A DNA stretch of 64,000 bases from DAIDKA01 sp035487155 (GCA_035487155.1 DATHMK010000006.1:1-64000); one strand, 5' to 3'. Shown: positions 17,966 through 26,128, numbered from the stretch's first letter. Numbers and translations are program-made. Notes: generated by a model from the sequence alone, not told the origin.

Positions 17966-18318
17966 CAACTACCCCGTTTTGAGTCAGCGTGTTTCCTGAT
18001 GAGAGTCGCTGCGGCGACATTCTTCCAGGCGGCGGCCAGCGCCGGCCGGAGCACTTGCTGTGTCGCGGGCCCCAAGCGTACGTTGGTCGCCCCGCGCAGT
18101 CCCCATGCGCCCTTCACGGCAACGAAGACCCGCGGAGATTCAGCCATGAACTGCGCCTGCTGTGAGGAAGTCAGCTTCACCATTCCCCAGGCGGTGTCCG
18201 GATAGCCCAGTGTGGCAAATACCTTCTTGCCCACCCGAAAGTCCGGGTGATCCAGATGCGAGGACTCGTAGCTATCGGGCAGCGTCAGCGCCAGTTTGCG
18301 AAAGCCATCCGGTGTCAT
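17965..18318 (-). CDS. MmcQ/YjbR family protein
   Basis: A 117-residue protein of the MmcQ/YjbR fold, small DNA-binding-like domains of unknown role. The family pattern is clear: an early ALTLPDSYESSHLDHPDFRV, then KVFATLGY, and the terminal WGLRGATNVRL with nearby helices. The start is set at the ATG of MTPDGFRKLAL; longer in-frame readings have no homology-like content. It is coupled to the downstream lipoprotein gene. Such genes are common in accessory blocks with VOC and GNAT genes, as here. Confidence 0.85.
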   Translation of the reverse strand: MTPDGFRKLALTLPDSYESSHLDHPDFRVGKKVFATLGYPDTAWGMVKLTSSQQAQFMAESPRVFVAVKGAWGLRGATNVRLGPATQQVLRPALAAAWKNVAAATLIRKHADSKRGS

Positions 18319-18338
18319 GATTCTCAATGCGTTCGATT

Positions 18339-18686
18339 TCAGAGCCTGCGTATCAACTCGTATCCAAACTCGGCGGAGGTATGAATCACAGCCCAATCGA
18401 CCACCCAGATGCCCGCTGCAACCACACTCAGGGCAATGACGGCACTCAGCAGTCTCTTGGTCCAGGGCGACCAGCTGCGTGCGGAAATCCACACCAGCGC
18501 TTGAACCGCGAGGTAGCTATAGCCGAGCAAGGGCAGCGGCAGCAGCGCTTCAAAGGCTGCAGCAGGCACGCTCCTCGGGACAACCGGATACATGAAACAG
18601 AACCATAGGACTTCCGCGGCCAGAACCACGAGCACCCAATGCCACCAGCGGCGCGGAAATGCACTATTGGATAAGGACTCAATCAT
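18339..18686 (-). CDS. Small membrane protein, three helices
   Basis: A 115-residue integral membrane protein with helices at roughly 14-34, 43-65 and 78-100 (WVLVVLAAEVLWFCFMYP, LLPLPLLGYSYLAVQALVWI, LLSAVIALSVVAAGIWVV). No domain is recognised. The start overlaps the stop of the preceding membrane-protein gene by four bases (ATGA), so the two are probably made together and may interact. Confidence 0.7.
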   Translation of the reverse strand: MIESLSNSAFPRRWWHWVLVVLAAEVLWFCFMYPVVPRSVPAAAFEALLPLPLLGYSYLAVQALVWISARSWSPWTKRLLSAVIALSVVAAGIWVVDWAVIHTSAEFGYELIRRL

Positions 18687-19030
18687 GGTGGGATATGCTC
18701 AACGAGTGCACCGATGACACCGCCGCAGATGATGCTGGGGGGAATCACGTACATGCTGTGCGACCGCGCCTCCCTCCCATGCGACAGCACAATCATCAGT
18801 GCAATCACGGCGCCGTAGATGGCGCCAAACAGCGTCGCCATCAGCCACCCGGATGATGCCGCCACGGTGGAGGCAACCAGCAGTGCGGTCAGCAGGCCGC
18901 GAATCGTACCGGCGCAGATCACCTGTATCTTGCCGCCGGTGCGCGGGTCGAAGTAGATGCCCAAGGTACTCACGAGCCCCAGGGCAGCCCCGATCGCAAA
19001 TATCGCCAGCAGGTGCGTGGATAGTTGCAC
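18683..19030 (-). CDS. Small membrane protein, four helices
   Basis: A 115-residue membrane protein read from the GTG at 19030, five bases after the GNAT stop. Four hydrophobic stretches are visible: HLLAIFAIGAALGLVSTLGI, a middle IRGLLTALLVASTVA, LFGAIYGAVIALMIVL and a terminal IPPSIICGGVIGALV. A GTG at 19078 would lengthen it by 16 residues and overlap the GNAT gene. Function unknown; coupled to the next membrane-protein gene. Confidence 0.68.
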   Translation of the reverse strand: MQLSTHLLAIFAIGAALGLVSTLGIYFDPRTGGKIQVICAGTIRGLLTALLVASTVAASSGWLMATLFGAIYGAVIALMIVLSHGREARSHSMYVIPPSIICGGVIGALVEHIPP

Positions 19031-19034
19031 GCGC

Positions 19035-19550
19035 TCAGTTCCGCGCCTGGAAAGCGTCGTGGTAGGAGACAATGCCACCTGGCGTCAAGCTGTCGAAGGC
19101 CACCGCCAGGAAGTTCTCCGGAGAGACTCCGGGCAGTGTCAGCGACTCATTCGCCTTGAAGCCGAAGCGCTCGTAAAAGGCCGGGTCCCCGAGAACCACA
19201 CAACCGGCCGCACCGCTGCTCGACAGCGCCACCAGGGCTTCCATGACCAGGGCACTGCCTATGCCGCGGCGCTGATGGCTTGGCAGAACCGATACCGGTC
19301 CTAACCCGTACCAATTGGATTGCTTGCCGGAGATGCTGATGGGCGAGGCCGCGACATGGCCCACCACCTCGTCTTTGTGCACCGCAACCCTCGACACCGT
19401 GAGTTCCCCGGCCCTTCTCAGCGCCTCAACAATGAACTCCTCGGTATGACTGGAGTGCGCAGCGCCCCGGAATGCCGCGACCGTTACTCGGCTTATCGCC
19501 GCGACATCGCTTGGGGACTCCTGTCTGATTTTGATGTCAGGCGCGGACAT
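19035..19550 (-). CDS. GNAT family N-acetyltransferase
   Basis: A 171-residue cytoplasmic acetyltransferase of the GNAT fold, close to the YhbS type. The acetyl-CoA pyrophosphate loop is in VSVLPSHQRRGIGSALVMEAL, with the preceding strand YGLGPVSVLP. The end of the protein contains the FYERFGFK segment typical of the fold. The start is taken at the ATG of MSAPDIKIRQESPSD, because the 40 residues before it in frame overlap the upstream gene and look non-coding. Substrate unknown. Confidence 0.88.
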   Translation of the reverse strand: MSAPDIKIRQESPSDVAAISRVTVAAFRGAAHSSHTEEFIVEALRRAGELTVSRVAVHKDEVVGHVAASPISISGKQSNWYGLGPVSVLPSHQRRGIGSALVMEALVALSSSGAAGCVVLGDPAFYERFGFKANESLTLPGVSPENFLAVAFDSLTPGGIVSYHDAFQARN

Positions 19551-19578
19551 ATGATGGGTAACTCCGCGATCCGCTCCC

Positions 19579-20124
19579 TTATTCCTTCCAGCCTTCCGGC
19601 GGCTCATTCCCGCCCGTGATCTGGCGTGTCTTGTAGCGCCAATGACCATGGACCCTGACGAAGGTGGCATATTCCCTGCCCTGAGTCCTGATGCGCGGCA
19701 CGTCGCGCGGGTTGTCCATGAGGAACTCGGTGAAAATCAGCTCCGAGGTGGCCGTATCGCCGTGAATGACGATCAGCGGGTTGCTGATGGTGACATTGAA
19801 GGAATATGACTTCGGAGGCGGTGGCGCACTGCTGCTGCGCGCCCGCGAATAGGCCTTCTCGATGCCGTCCTTGCCCTTGTAGTGCGTGGTGCCGAGGATC
19901 AGCTCCGCGTCATCGGCATAGAAATCCGAAAAGTTCTCGGGATTGTCCCGGCCGAAATTGTAGTAGTAGTGAGTCACAAGATCCTGGATCTGCGCTCGGT
20001 CGACCAGGGTCTTTGCCGTAATGTCGTCGGCCAGCGCGGCGGTGCTGTACCCCAGCACCAGGCACCCTGCGATGACCAACACGCCGGTCCAGGCGTTGCT
20101 CCGAGGAGTCGCGAATGTCTTCAT
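19579..20124 (-). CDS. Exported SnoaL-like (NTF2-fold) protein
   Basis: A 181-residue protein with an N-terminal signal (VLVIAGCLVLGYSTAALADD) followed by a SnoaL/NTF2-like domain. Features of the fold are DRAQIQDLVTHYYYNFGRDN, FYADDAELILGTTHYKGKDGIEKAY and the late HGHWRYKTRQI. SnoaL-like domains act as isomerases or cyclases or only bind small molecules. Most homologues are cytoplasmic, so export is a small oddity. GGGGG lies five bases before the chosen ATG at 20124. Confidence 0.82.
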   Translation of the reverse strand: MKTFATPRSNAWTGVLVIAGCLVLGYSTAALADDITAKTLVDRAQIQDLVTHYYYNFGRDNPENFSDFYADDAELILGTTHYKGKDGIEKAYSRARSSSAPPPPKSYSFNVTISNPLIVIHGDTATSELIFTEFLMDNPRDVPRIRTQGREYATFVRVHGHWRYKTRQITGGNEPPEGWKE

Positions 20125-20187
20125 GTATCCCCCTGCGGCACCAAACCGCCATTGAAACATACGCCCGATCAAGCGCTTAGGCCACCC

Positions 20188-20916
20188 CTAAACAGCGCGG
20201 GCGACGATCTGCACCATGCCCCGGGGACCCGCGCCAAGGGTGGGGCGCAACCCTGCCCTGCGCAGCGCGTTCTGTGCCCAGTCCGCAGATATGCGCAGCT
20301 TCCTATATGAGCTCACCTTCATGCTCCAGGTGCCCCCGGTTCGCTCATGCACGACGTCATGAATCACCATGTGGGTCGGCTCCTCTTCCACAAAGCAGGT
20401 ATGAATCCTGCTGTCGTCACTGCGGACGGGAATGAACCGCCTGTCGCCGCTTGCCGCGGAGGAATAGTCACGGAAGGTCATGGCAAAGGAACCCTGGGGG
20501 GCGAGGATCGCGGAAGTCTGCGCGAAGAGTTCCTCGACTTCCTCCTTACTCTGTACATGGGTCAGTGTGTCGCCCATGCAAAGCACGATATCCGGCGGCG
20601 TATCAACGTAGTGACGCACTTTCAGGATATCTCCTTCGATCACCCGAATCGGCAGACCGGCGCCGCGGGCCCGCAGCTCATCAAGCAGAATGACGGACTC
20701 ATCCACCGCCGTGACGGCGCAGCCTGCCCGCGCCAGCGGTATGGCGTGCATGCCGAATCCAGCCCCCAGGTCCATTGCCACCACGCCGGGCGCAGCCCTG
20801 ATGCCCAGCGCCTCAAGGTCGGACTTGCCGGTGGTCATGGCGTTGTCAAAGCCGCCGACCATCCACAGGTATATGGGCGCCAGGTGAGCGGCGTAGTGAT
20901 CGCGAATCGTGGGCAT
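20188..20916 (-). CDS. SAM-dependent methyltransferase
   Basis: A class I methyltransferase of 242 residues. Motif I is AMDLGAGFGMHAIPLARAG, the acidic end of strand 2 is VTAVDES, and motif IV is PDIVLCMGDTLTHV. The C-terminal half has the beta pair for a substrate pocket (GSFAMTFRDYSS). The substrate is likely a small molecule, but cannot be named. The stop lies inside a short dyad (20169-20194) that may form a weak hairpin without a U-tract. Confidence 0.88.
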   Translation of the reverse strand: MPTIRDHYAAHLAPIYLWMVGGFDNAMTTGKSDLEALGIRAAPGVVAMDLGAGFGMHAIPLARAGCAVTAVDESVILLDELRARGAGLPIRVIEGDILKVRHYVDTPPDIVLCMGDTLTHVQSKEEVEELFAQTSAILAPQGSFAMTFRDYSSAASGDRRFIPVRSDDSRIHTCFVEEEPTHMVIHDVVHERTGGTWSMKVSSYRKLRISADWAQNALRRAGLRPTLGAGPRGMVQIVARAV

Positions 20917-20934
20917 ATCGGTCCTCAGCCTACC

Positions 20935-21327
20935 TTAGGAGGAGGAATGGCTGGCCACACAGACCTTGTTGCCTTCGGTGTCTCTGAAATATGCGCCGTA
21001 ATACGTCGGAGTGTATTCGGGCCTGAGTCCGGGTGGTCCCTCAGAGACGCCTCCATTGCTCAGCGCCACGGCAAACACTTCGTCGACCACCGCGCGGTTT
21101 GCAGCAAGGAATGCCGCCATCTGACCGTTCCCCGGTACATGAGCGCGGCCATCGTAGGGCTTACCGATCAGAAACAGTGGCCGTTGACCCGGGCCGGTCT
21201 GCCAACCTGCCCACGGGCGACTCTCTTCGCAGAATCGCTCCTGGAGGCCCAGCGGGGACAGTACCGCGCGGTACAAGGCCAGCGCCCGCTTGAAATCGGA
21301 GACGCCAACAAAAATATGGGAAAACAA
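20935..21327 (-). CDS. VOC family (glyoxalase-like) protein
   Basis: A 130-residue single-domain VOC protein opening MFSHIFVGVSDFKRALALYRAVLSPLGL. The early histidine is one expected metal ligand, and YFRDTEGNKVCV is the family's closing strand. These act as dioxygenases, glyoxalases or resistance proteins. It is the first of two neighbouring VOC genes (18 bases apart) that are only distantly alike, so a recent tandem duplication is unlikely. Confidence 0.87.
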   Translation of the reverse strand: MFSHIFVGVSDFKRALALYRAVLSPLGLQERFCEESRPWAGWQTGPGQRPLFLIGKPYDGRAHVPGNGQMAAFLAANRAVVDEVFAVALSNGGVSEGPPGLRPEYTPTYYGAYFRDTEGNKVCVASHSSS

Positions 21328-21345
21328 TCCTGCGGCTCCGTTTCG

Positions 21346-21762
21346 TTACCCCGCGCTGGGGTGGGCTCGGGTGAGTTCCGCTTCCAGGCTCGCCCGTTCG
21401 CTCTCGGGCAACCAGAAAAGGATCTCATTCCCGTCCATGTCCCGAATCGCAAGCGTCGGCGCTCCCCAATGGATGACGCTGGTCTTGATGCGCTTTTCGC
21501 TCAAATGCCGGCGGAATGGCTCGACCTGGTCGGAGTCGATCCCGATGAATACGCGCCCATGGCCGGCCCAGCCGACCGTCCAGTCCTCCTCCTGGTTCAA
21601 TATCAGCTGGAAGCCGGAAAGGCTCACCTGAAACACAAATGCCCGTCCGTTTTCCTGATGATTCCAGTCCAACGTAAAGCCCAGGATGTCAGTGTAAAAA
21701 CGCAGCGCCTGCTCGGCATCCTTGACGAAGAACACGCTCCTGGCCGCTAGATTTTCCAGCAT
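21346..21762 (-). CDS. VOC family (bleomycin-resistance/dioxygenase-like) protein
   Basis: A 138-residue VOC protein: SVFFVKDAEQALRFYTDILGF at the start, then FVFQVSLSGFQLILNQEEDW and the closing IRDMDGNEILFWLPE with the expected acidic metal ligand. The first-strand ligand position lacks a histidine (ARSVFFV), so it may bind a ligand rather than catalyse. Followed by a second VOC gene in the same orientation. Confidence 0.87.
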   Translation of the reverse strand: MLENLAARSVFFVKDAEQALRFYTDILGFTLDWNHQENGRAFVFQVSLSGFQLILNQEEDWTVGWAGHGRVFIGIDSDQVEPFRRHLSEKRIKTSVIHWGAPTLAIRDMDGNEILFWLPESERASLEAELTRAHPSAG

Positions 21763-21769
21763 GGTTTCC

Positions 21770-22120
21770 TCACAGACCCGGTCCCACTCTGAGTTTGGCT
21801 ATGTCGTAGGTATGAATCTCGCCATTGCGGCGATTGACGGCGTACCAGCCCATCAGGTTGCTGCAGTCGCCACCACAGGCTCGGTTCGAGCGCAGCGCCA
21901 CGACAAACCATCGATTCCCGGAAAAACCGGAAAAATCACAGAACCAGCCCGCACCGGGAGGCCCGGTGGCGGGGAGTGAGTCCATGCGGGCGACCTTGCC
22001 TTTCAGCAATGAGCACGAGGCGGCCTTGTTCAAACGGCCACCAGCCACAGCGATTCCACCGGGCGTCACGCTGCAGCAAATGACGACCAGGAGGATTGCC
22101 AGGACAGTACGTAAATTCAT
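21770..22120 (-). CDS. Small exported protein of unknown function
   Basis: A 116-residue protein with a signal peptide (MNLRTVLAILLVVICCSVTPGGIAVA) and four cysteines in the rest (SCSLLKG, WFCDFSG, RACGGDCSN). The cysteines probably form disulfides in the periplasm. No domain recognised. It lies seven bases before the VOC gene on the same strand, so co-transcription is likely. Confidence 0.7.
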   Translation of the reverse strand: MNLRTVLAILLVVICCSVTPGGIAVAGGRLNKAASCSLLKGKVARMDSLPATGPPGAGWFCDFSGFSGNRWFVVALRSNRACGGDCSNLMGWYAVNRRNGEIHTYDIAKLRVGPGL

Positions 22121-22145
22121 GGCGGCTGCGCCCGTTCTACGATTG

Positions 22146-22571
22146 TCAGGCCGTTGGTCGCGTCGTGCGAGTCATTGTTCCGACACATAATCTGACCATG
22201 GTATCCAAGCAAATCTTGAATTCATCGTTGGATAGTGGCACCAGAAAGATGGTCGCACGGTCACCAACCGGCGTGGGCCGGCCGGTACAGTCCGGCTGTC
22301 CGTTGGTCCTGGTGATCGTATCCGTCAGGACGTAATAACCCTTCTCCGAAGAAAACGCCGAGAGTTGGTACTCGGAGAATGACTCCTCTGAGCCGCTGAA
22401 GTTGTGGCTCGTGCCATCGGCGCGAAAGTTCCACGTCTCAACACACTTTGCATTCGCGCCAACGACCTGCCACAGCCCCACAATCGGGGTGCCGCCGGTG
22501 GGCGGTTCGGCAAATCCGAAGGTCGCACCAAAGAACCAAACCGCGACACAAGCGCGCCACCGGTACTTCAT
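22146..22571 (-). CDS. Small exported protein of unknown function
   Basis: A 141-residue protein with signal peptide ending FGATFGFAEPP. The mature part starts IVGLWQVVGANAKCVETWNF, which reads like a lipocalin-type G-x-W strand, then has a beta-rich body with cysteines in CVETW, PDCTG, ICLDT and LCVGT. A small periplasmic binding barrel is possible, but no family is recognised. Confidence 0.7.
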   Translation of the reverse strand: MKYRWRACVAVWFFGATFGFAEPPTGGTPIVGLWQVVGANAKCVETWNFRADGTSHNFSGSEESFSEYQLSAFSSEKGYYVLTDTITRTNGQPDCTGRPTPVGDRATIFLVPLSNDEFKICLDTMVRLCVGTMTRTTRPTA

Positions 22572-22615
22572 GCTAGCCCCCGGACCTAAACCGATTGTAC
22601 TTCACGATCATGGGT

Positions 22616-23002
22616 TCAAACGATGTCCTGCGCTATGCGCCACAGCACCCCGCAAGGGTCAAACAGGGTGAAATCGCGCATTTTCCAGTCCCGATCTTCA
22701 GGCGGCCCGATTTCCACCCCGTATTTGCCGGAAATCTCTAGGGCTTGAAGCCTCGCCCACCAGGTATCCACGTCCTTCACCAGCAGGTGCATCTGCAGGT
22801 TATCGGCGAATTCCTTGACGTAGAAGTCCTGCAGCAGAAACCCGGGCATGCTCTGTTCGCCATGGGGGCCGTAGTGCAGGTAGGCAAGACCCGCGTTGCT
22901 CCAACACAGCGTGAAGCCGATATCCTGATAGAACTGTTTCGAAACCTCAAAATCCCTGGAAGGAAGATGTGCCTTGAGTTCGAGGGCAATGAGTTCTGTC
23001 AC
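22616..23002 (-). CDS. VOC family (glyoxalase-like) protein
   Basis: A 128-residue VOC protein, third in this block. ELKAHLPSRDFEVSKQFYQDIGF is the opening strand and helix, and MRDFTLFDPCGVLWRIAQ is the closing strand. It resembles the bleomycin-resistance/lactoylglutathione lyase-like group. The gene starts the stretch read before a 388-base region with no convincing gene. Confidence 0.87.
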   Translation of the reverse strand: MTELIALELKAHLPSRDFEVSKQFYQDIGFTLCWSNAGLAYLHYGPHGEQSMPGFLLQDFYVKEFADNLQMHLLVKDVDTWWARLQALEISGKYGVEIGPPEDRDWKMRDFTLFDPCGVLWRIAQDIV

Positions 23003-23390
23003 GGGTTTCTCCTGGTTGAGCAGCGTACCGCAACAGCACGACCGTGCTGCAGGTGCGTCAGCCTTGGCGCTGGCACGTTCTGGTACCTGGCGGCATCATG
23101 CAACACAATGGATTTTAGATGATGGAGTGACATGCACGTGAACCTCACATCCTGGGCGCCGGCCACCCGCGGCGGCATCTGCATGGTGCGGCTGAGCGTC
23201 GACTTGACCGCGTGCACCAAACAGGCGGGTGGCCGTGCTGACTTTGAACCGGCCGTCGCGGCGACGCTGCGCCCGGGTAACCCTAAGAGTGCTTTGGCGC
23301 GGGATCAGTGGCTGGCGTGCCGCGCGCGCGGAAAGGCTGAAGGAATGGGCTGATGAGCGGTGTCGGCGGCCCACTGTCACATCGGAAGCC
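23003..23390. other. Stretch without a convincing gene
   Basis: About 390 bases between the third VOC gene and the DUF4262 gene. Short open frames exist on both strands (for example 23132-23353 on plus), but they have basic, arginine-rich compositions typical of shadows and no ribosome site or recognisable motif. No tRNA, terminator hairpin or repeat was seen. It could be the eroded remains of a gene. Confidence 0.5.
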
Positions 23391-23867
23391 TCAGCGGCCG
23401 CCGACTCTTGAGCCAAGAACCGGCTGCGTTGCACGGAAGCCGGCATCGGCTGTCGCGTCCCAGGGGAACATCCCTTCCTCCGAAGGCCAGACAACCTGAT
23501 GCACCGGAAAGACCTCAGCTTCGTAGTACCACGACGCAGACAGTACGTACTGACCGTAGGCTGCACTTGGCACCGGCACAAACTCGCACTGATAGCCTTC
23601 CAGCAAGGCGTCACTGGGCTTCGTCAGGTTCAATGGATTGCCTGCACGAGCGGCGTCGGCGGCAATCTTCAACATGCCGTAGGCAGTGCTCGGCCGAAGA
23701 CCTAGAACTATCAGCTCAGGGAATCCAAACGAGTGAAAGAGACCGATGGTGTAGGAGAAGCACGGGCTTCCTTCCCCAGCGCCCACGCTCGTGCATTGCC
23801 AGCCACTGCGCTGGATGTTCGCGAGTATTCTTTGCTCATACTCGTTCGACGAATTGGTACGCGGCAT
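23391..23867 (-). CDS. DUF4262 domain protein
   Basis: A 158-residue protein matching the DUF4262 pattern: an N-terminal ILANIQRSGWQCTSV, then FSYTIGLFHSFGFPELIVLGL, GYQCEFVPVP and VHQVVWPSEEGMFPWD near the end. The function of the family is unknown. The ATG at 23867 (MPRTNSSNEYEQ) is preferred; an earlier frame extension adds 14 residues without support. It lies in the leftward accessory block. Confidence 0.87.
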   Translation of the reverse strand: MPRTNSSNEYEQRILANIQRSGWQCTSVGAGEGSPCFSYTIGLFHSFGFPELIVLGLRPSTAYGMLKIAADAARAGNPLNLTKPSDALLEGYQCEFVPVPSAAYGQYVLSASWYYEAEVFPVHQVVWPSEEGMFPWDATADAGFRATQPVLGSRVGGR

Positions 23868-24114
23868 TGATGACCTCTGATGCACCTGTTGGATCCGCTG
23901 TCCGGTCAACTGCAGTCCATCATCCTAACTTGGGCCGAGCGAATGTCTACATGGCCATCAGCACGATGAGCGTGGCGACAGCACGGACATGAAGGAGGAC
24001 ATGCGCAGTATTGGGCGCCAGGCCATTGCGCACAGACAGGAAAGAATGCGTAGTGCCGAACATTGCGTGGTAGCACGCCGCTCACGCCGCTTCCGCACGC
24101 AGCAGGTACGGAAC

Positions 24115-24435
24115 TCACCAGGTGCGCAATTGGCTGAGTAGCAAGGCGCTATAGGCGATCCATAACGACGTGATGAGCCAATGGGGAAAGGGTCGTCCGG
24201 GATACAGCATGCTGAGGGCAAGTAAGACTGAGTAAGGAAGACTTGGCAATAGGGTTACCGAAAGCAGGCGGCCAAAGCGGTCTTGGTCACGCACCGCGCG
24301 AACGTCGTTGAGGCCGTGGGGCGGCACCCGGTCGTGCGTCCAGAGAAATGCCACTTGCGGCCCTTGCAGCAGCAGGACAGTCTTGAGCCTGGTGCCGGGA
24401 GAGCCTATTGCTGGTGCGTCCGCGCCCCAAGCCAA
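24115..24435 (-). CDS. Small membrane protein of unknown function
   Basis: A leftward frame of 106 residues from a TTG. The C-terminal 50 residues hold two membrane helices (LLSVTLLPSLPYSVLLALSML and HWLITSLWIAYSALLLSQL). There is no ATG before the helices. A GTG at 24354, preceded by AAGGG, would give a 79-residue protein starting MAFLWTHDRVPPHG and is a good alternative. It follows the DUF6717-like gene by 14 bases. Confidence 0.55.
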   Translation of the reverse strand: MAWGADAPAIGSPGTRLKTVLLLQGPQVAFLWTHDRVPPHGLNDVRAVRDQDRFGRLLSVTLLPSLPYSVLLALSMLYPGRPFPHWLITSLWIAYSALLLSQLRTW

Positions 24436-24449
24436 GTCAGAAGCGATGA

Positions 24450-24803
24450 CTACGCGCCACGACCCTTCGCTCTTACCTGCAAGAACAGTTCGCGGGGAGC
24501 GTCGTCAAAGTATCTGTATAAAGCGGGGCACAACCAAGCCTCGAGATTCAGCGTTGATTCGTAATACCAGTTTCCGCCCATATCGCTGCGGCGCCAGTCA
24601 AGGTGAATCTGGCAACCAGGAAAGGCCGCTGCGGAAAACAGCATGATGAAGCCGGCTTCGGCACCAGGAATCGCCGCAACGGCGTGCTCAATCAGCGTAT
24701 CTGTGCCACTAACGAAGGGCTCCTGTACCAGGCCGAAACGCGGGTCATCGAACACCCACATGTCCAGATACTTGTATGGCGCTATGACATTGATCGCGTT
24801 CAT
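24450..24803 (-). CDS. Conserved small protein, probably DUF6717 family
   Basis: A 117-residue soluble protein starting MNAINVIAPYKYLDMWVFDD, with GLVQEPFVSGTDTLIEHAV and GGNWYYESTLNLEAWLCPAL. From memory this pattern fits DUF6717, a family without known function. The ATG at 24803 is chosen because the 43 codons upstream overlap the neighbouring membrane-protein gene and look artificial. The name is tentative; the gene is firm. Confidence 0.75.
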   Translation of the reverse strand: MNAINVIAPYKYLDMWVFDDPRFGLVQEPFVSGTDTLIEHAVAAIPGAEAGFIMLFSAAAFPGCQIHLDWRRSDMGGNWYYESTLNLEAWLCPALYRYFDDAPRELFLQVRAKGRGA

Positions 24804-24843
24804 GACACCCGGCGCCGAAGTTGCGCGGCGCGCTACCACATGT

Positions 24844-25284
24844 TTACGGTGTGACTTCCCGATTGAGCGGCAATGATCGCGGGCGCCTGAGCCAGGCGGC
24901 GCCCGGACCGATGAAGAGAAGGCCCAGAGCAACCAACTCGAGAATGAACTGCAGCGTATTTATGCTGCCCGTGACGCCAGACACGGCGAAAAACTTCAGC
25001 AAATTTGGAACGTAAAGCGGCAGCCCCAGCAGAGTCAGCACCAGGTATGTGATGCGAGCCCAGTTTCTTCCCTGCCAAATCTCAATGACTATCCAGGTCA
25101 TTACGGCAAGCGTCACGACCTGGACCGAGACCACAAAACCTGCCGTTCCCAAGGACGTAGGGTAATGCCAGAGATACGCCGAATTGATGACGCCCAGAAC
25201 CAATGCGGCGAGATACAGTGCAGCCGCCCTGGACACCTGGCTTGGGCGCTCAACCGTGTGATCACTCGTGATGGTGTCCGGCAT
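24844..25284 (-). CDS. Membrane protein, four helices
   Basis: A 146-residue membrane protein. Helices are visible at AALYLAALVLGVINSAYLW, FVVSVQVVTLAVMTWIVIEI, WARITYLVLTLLGLPLYV and TLQFILELVALGLLFIG. It ends with a basic tail. No family is recognised beyond small four-helix proteins. It is the first gene of the leftward block and is divergent from the ArsR-type gene, with about 200 bases between them. Confidence 0.75.
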   Translation of the reverse strand: MPDTITSDHTVERPSQVSRAAALYLAALVLGVINSAYLWHYPTSLGTAGFVVSVQVVTLAVMTWIVIEIWQGRNWARITYLVLTLLGLPLYVPNLLKFFAVSGVTGSINTLQFILELVALGLLFIGPGAAWLRRPRSLPLNREVTP

Positions 25285-25425
25285 GGTGGCTGCCTTTGAT
25301 GAATGTTGAGCGCGCGCTGCAATGATACTACGGGCGATTTATTCCTTCTGAGCGACGCAGTAACCTCAACGACGGGTCTCGGTCGTTTGCTGCATTGCCC
25401 AAACTACCCGATTACTGCCAGGCGC

Positions 25426-25470
25426 TTGACATCAGCCTCCACCTGTCAGAAAATACTTACACATGTCAGA
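25426..25470 (+). promoter_or_regulatory. Promoter and repeat operator of the ArsR-type regulator
   Basis: TTGACA (25426-25431) is followed after 17 bases by GAAAAT (25449-25454), a plausible sigma-70 promoter. Around the -10, TGTCAGA occurs twice (25444-25450 and 25464-25470), exactly 20 bases apart, and TGACA (25427-25431) is an inverted copy. This arrangement suits binding of the regulator encoded just downstream. The operator function is inferred. Confidence 0.45.
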
Positions 25471-25482
25471 TGGAGATTGGAT

Positions 25483-25806
25483 TTGGCACTAGGCGGTGAA
25501 CGCCTGCTGGCTGCACTCGCGGCTCTGGCCAATGGGCACCGCCTGCGCATCGTGGCGGCGCTCGAGGCACGGGGTCGCCAATATGTCAGTCAGCTGGCCC
25601 GGGAAGTCGGCATCAGTCGCCCGCTCCTGCACCTTCATCTGCAGAAACTCGAAGCGGCGGGTCTGGTCAGGAGCCGCCTGGAGCTGTCTTCCGACGGGAA
25701 AGCGCTGAACTACTTTGAAGTCATGAAATTCGACATCGAACTGACACCGCTGACGATCGCTAAGGCAGCGGCGTCGCTTCCCGATTCAACGACCGAGTCG
25801 GACTAA
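25483..25806 (+). CDS. ArsR-like winged-helix regulator
   Basis: A small (about 107 residues) helix-turn-helix protein. RLLAALAALANGHRLRIVAAL opens an ArsR-type domain, with the recognition region SQLAREVGISRPLLHLHLQKL and the wing AGLVRSRLELSSDGKALNYFEV. No metal-binding CxC motif is seen. The TTG at 25483 lies 7 bases after GGAG and is the best start; the frame stays open upstream to 25303 without other support. It is followed at 16 bases by a small membrane-protein gene with a strong AAGGAGG site, a regulator/membrane-partner pair seen in other bacteria. Confidence 0.85.
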   Translation: MALGGERLLAALAALANGHRLRIVAALEARGRQYVSQLAREVGISRPLLHLHLQKLEAAGLVRSRLELSSDGKALNYFEVMKFDIELTPLTIAKAAASLPDSTTESD

Positions 25807-25822
25807 CACCAAGGAGGTTTGC

Positions 25823-26098
25823 ATGGGCACGGGCGGACAGATGAATATGACGCAATACCTGATCTTCGTATCCCCGCTGTTCGTCACGATACTGGTTGTC
25901 TTCGCCATGAAGTACTTCTCGGCGATGTTCCAGGCGCGTGCGCGGATTGCCAATGATGCGCTGTACCAGGCACTGGCCGAGAAAGTGGTCGCGGCGCAAA
26001 CGGAGAACCAGGTGACCCTTGCCGCCATCCGGGCCGACCTCAATCGATTCGGTACCAGCCTCGCAACCGTAGAACGGATCCTGCAACAGGTTGACTAG
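25823..26098 (+). CDS. Small membrane protein paired with the ArsR-type regulator
   Basis: A 91-residue protein with one membrane helix at about 12-30 (LIFVSPLFVTILVVFAMKYF) and a cytoplasmic amphipathic tail (NDALYQALAEKVVAAQ through RILQQVD). It has a strong ribosome site (AAGGAGG, seven bases before ATG). It is 16 bases from the regulator and 30 before the quinone oxidoreductase-like gene. It may hold the regulator at the membrane or sense signals (inference). Confidence 0.78.
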   Translation: MGTGGQMNMTQYLIFVSPLFVTILVVFAMKYFSAMFQARARIANDALYQALAEKVVAAQTENQVTLAAIRADLNRFGTSLATVERILQQVD

Positions 26099-26128
26099 CG
26101 CCAGCCGTGGCAGCAAGGGAGCCGATCA

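Noticed and set aside
20169..20194. Hairpin at the end of the methyltransferase gene as terminator
   Set aside because: The dyad overlaps the stop, has a bulge and no T-run, so evidence for termination is weak.
23132..23353. Small plus-strand open frame of 73 codons
   Set aside because: No ribosome site, no motif, and composition like random GC-rich frames.
17603..25284. Integron cassette array with attC sites
   Set aside because: Most gaps are under 30 bases, too short for attC, and no GTTRRRY core or integrase was found.
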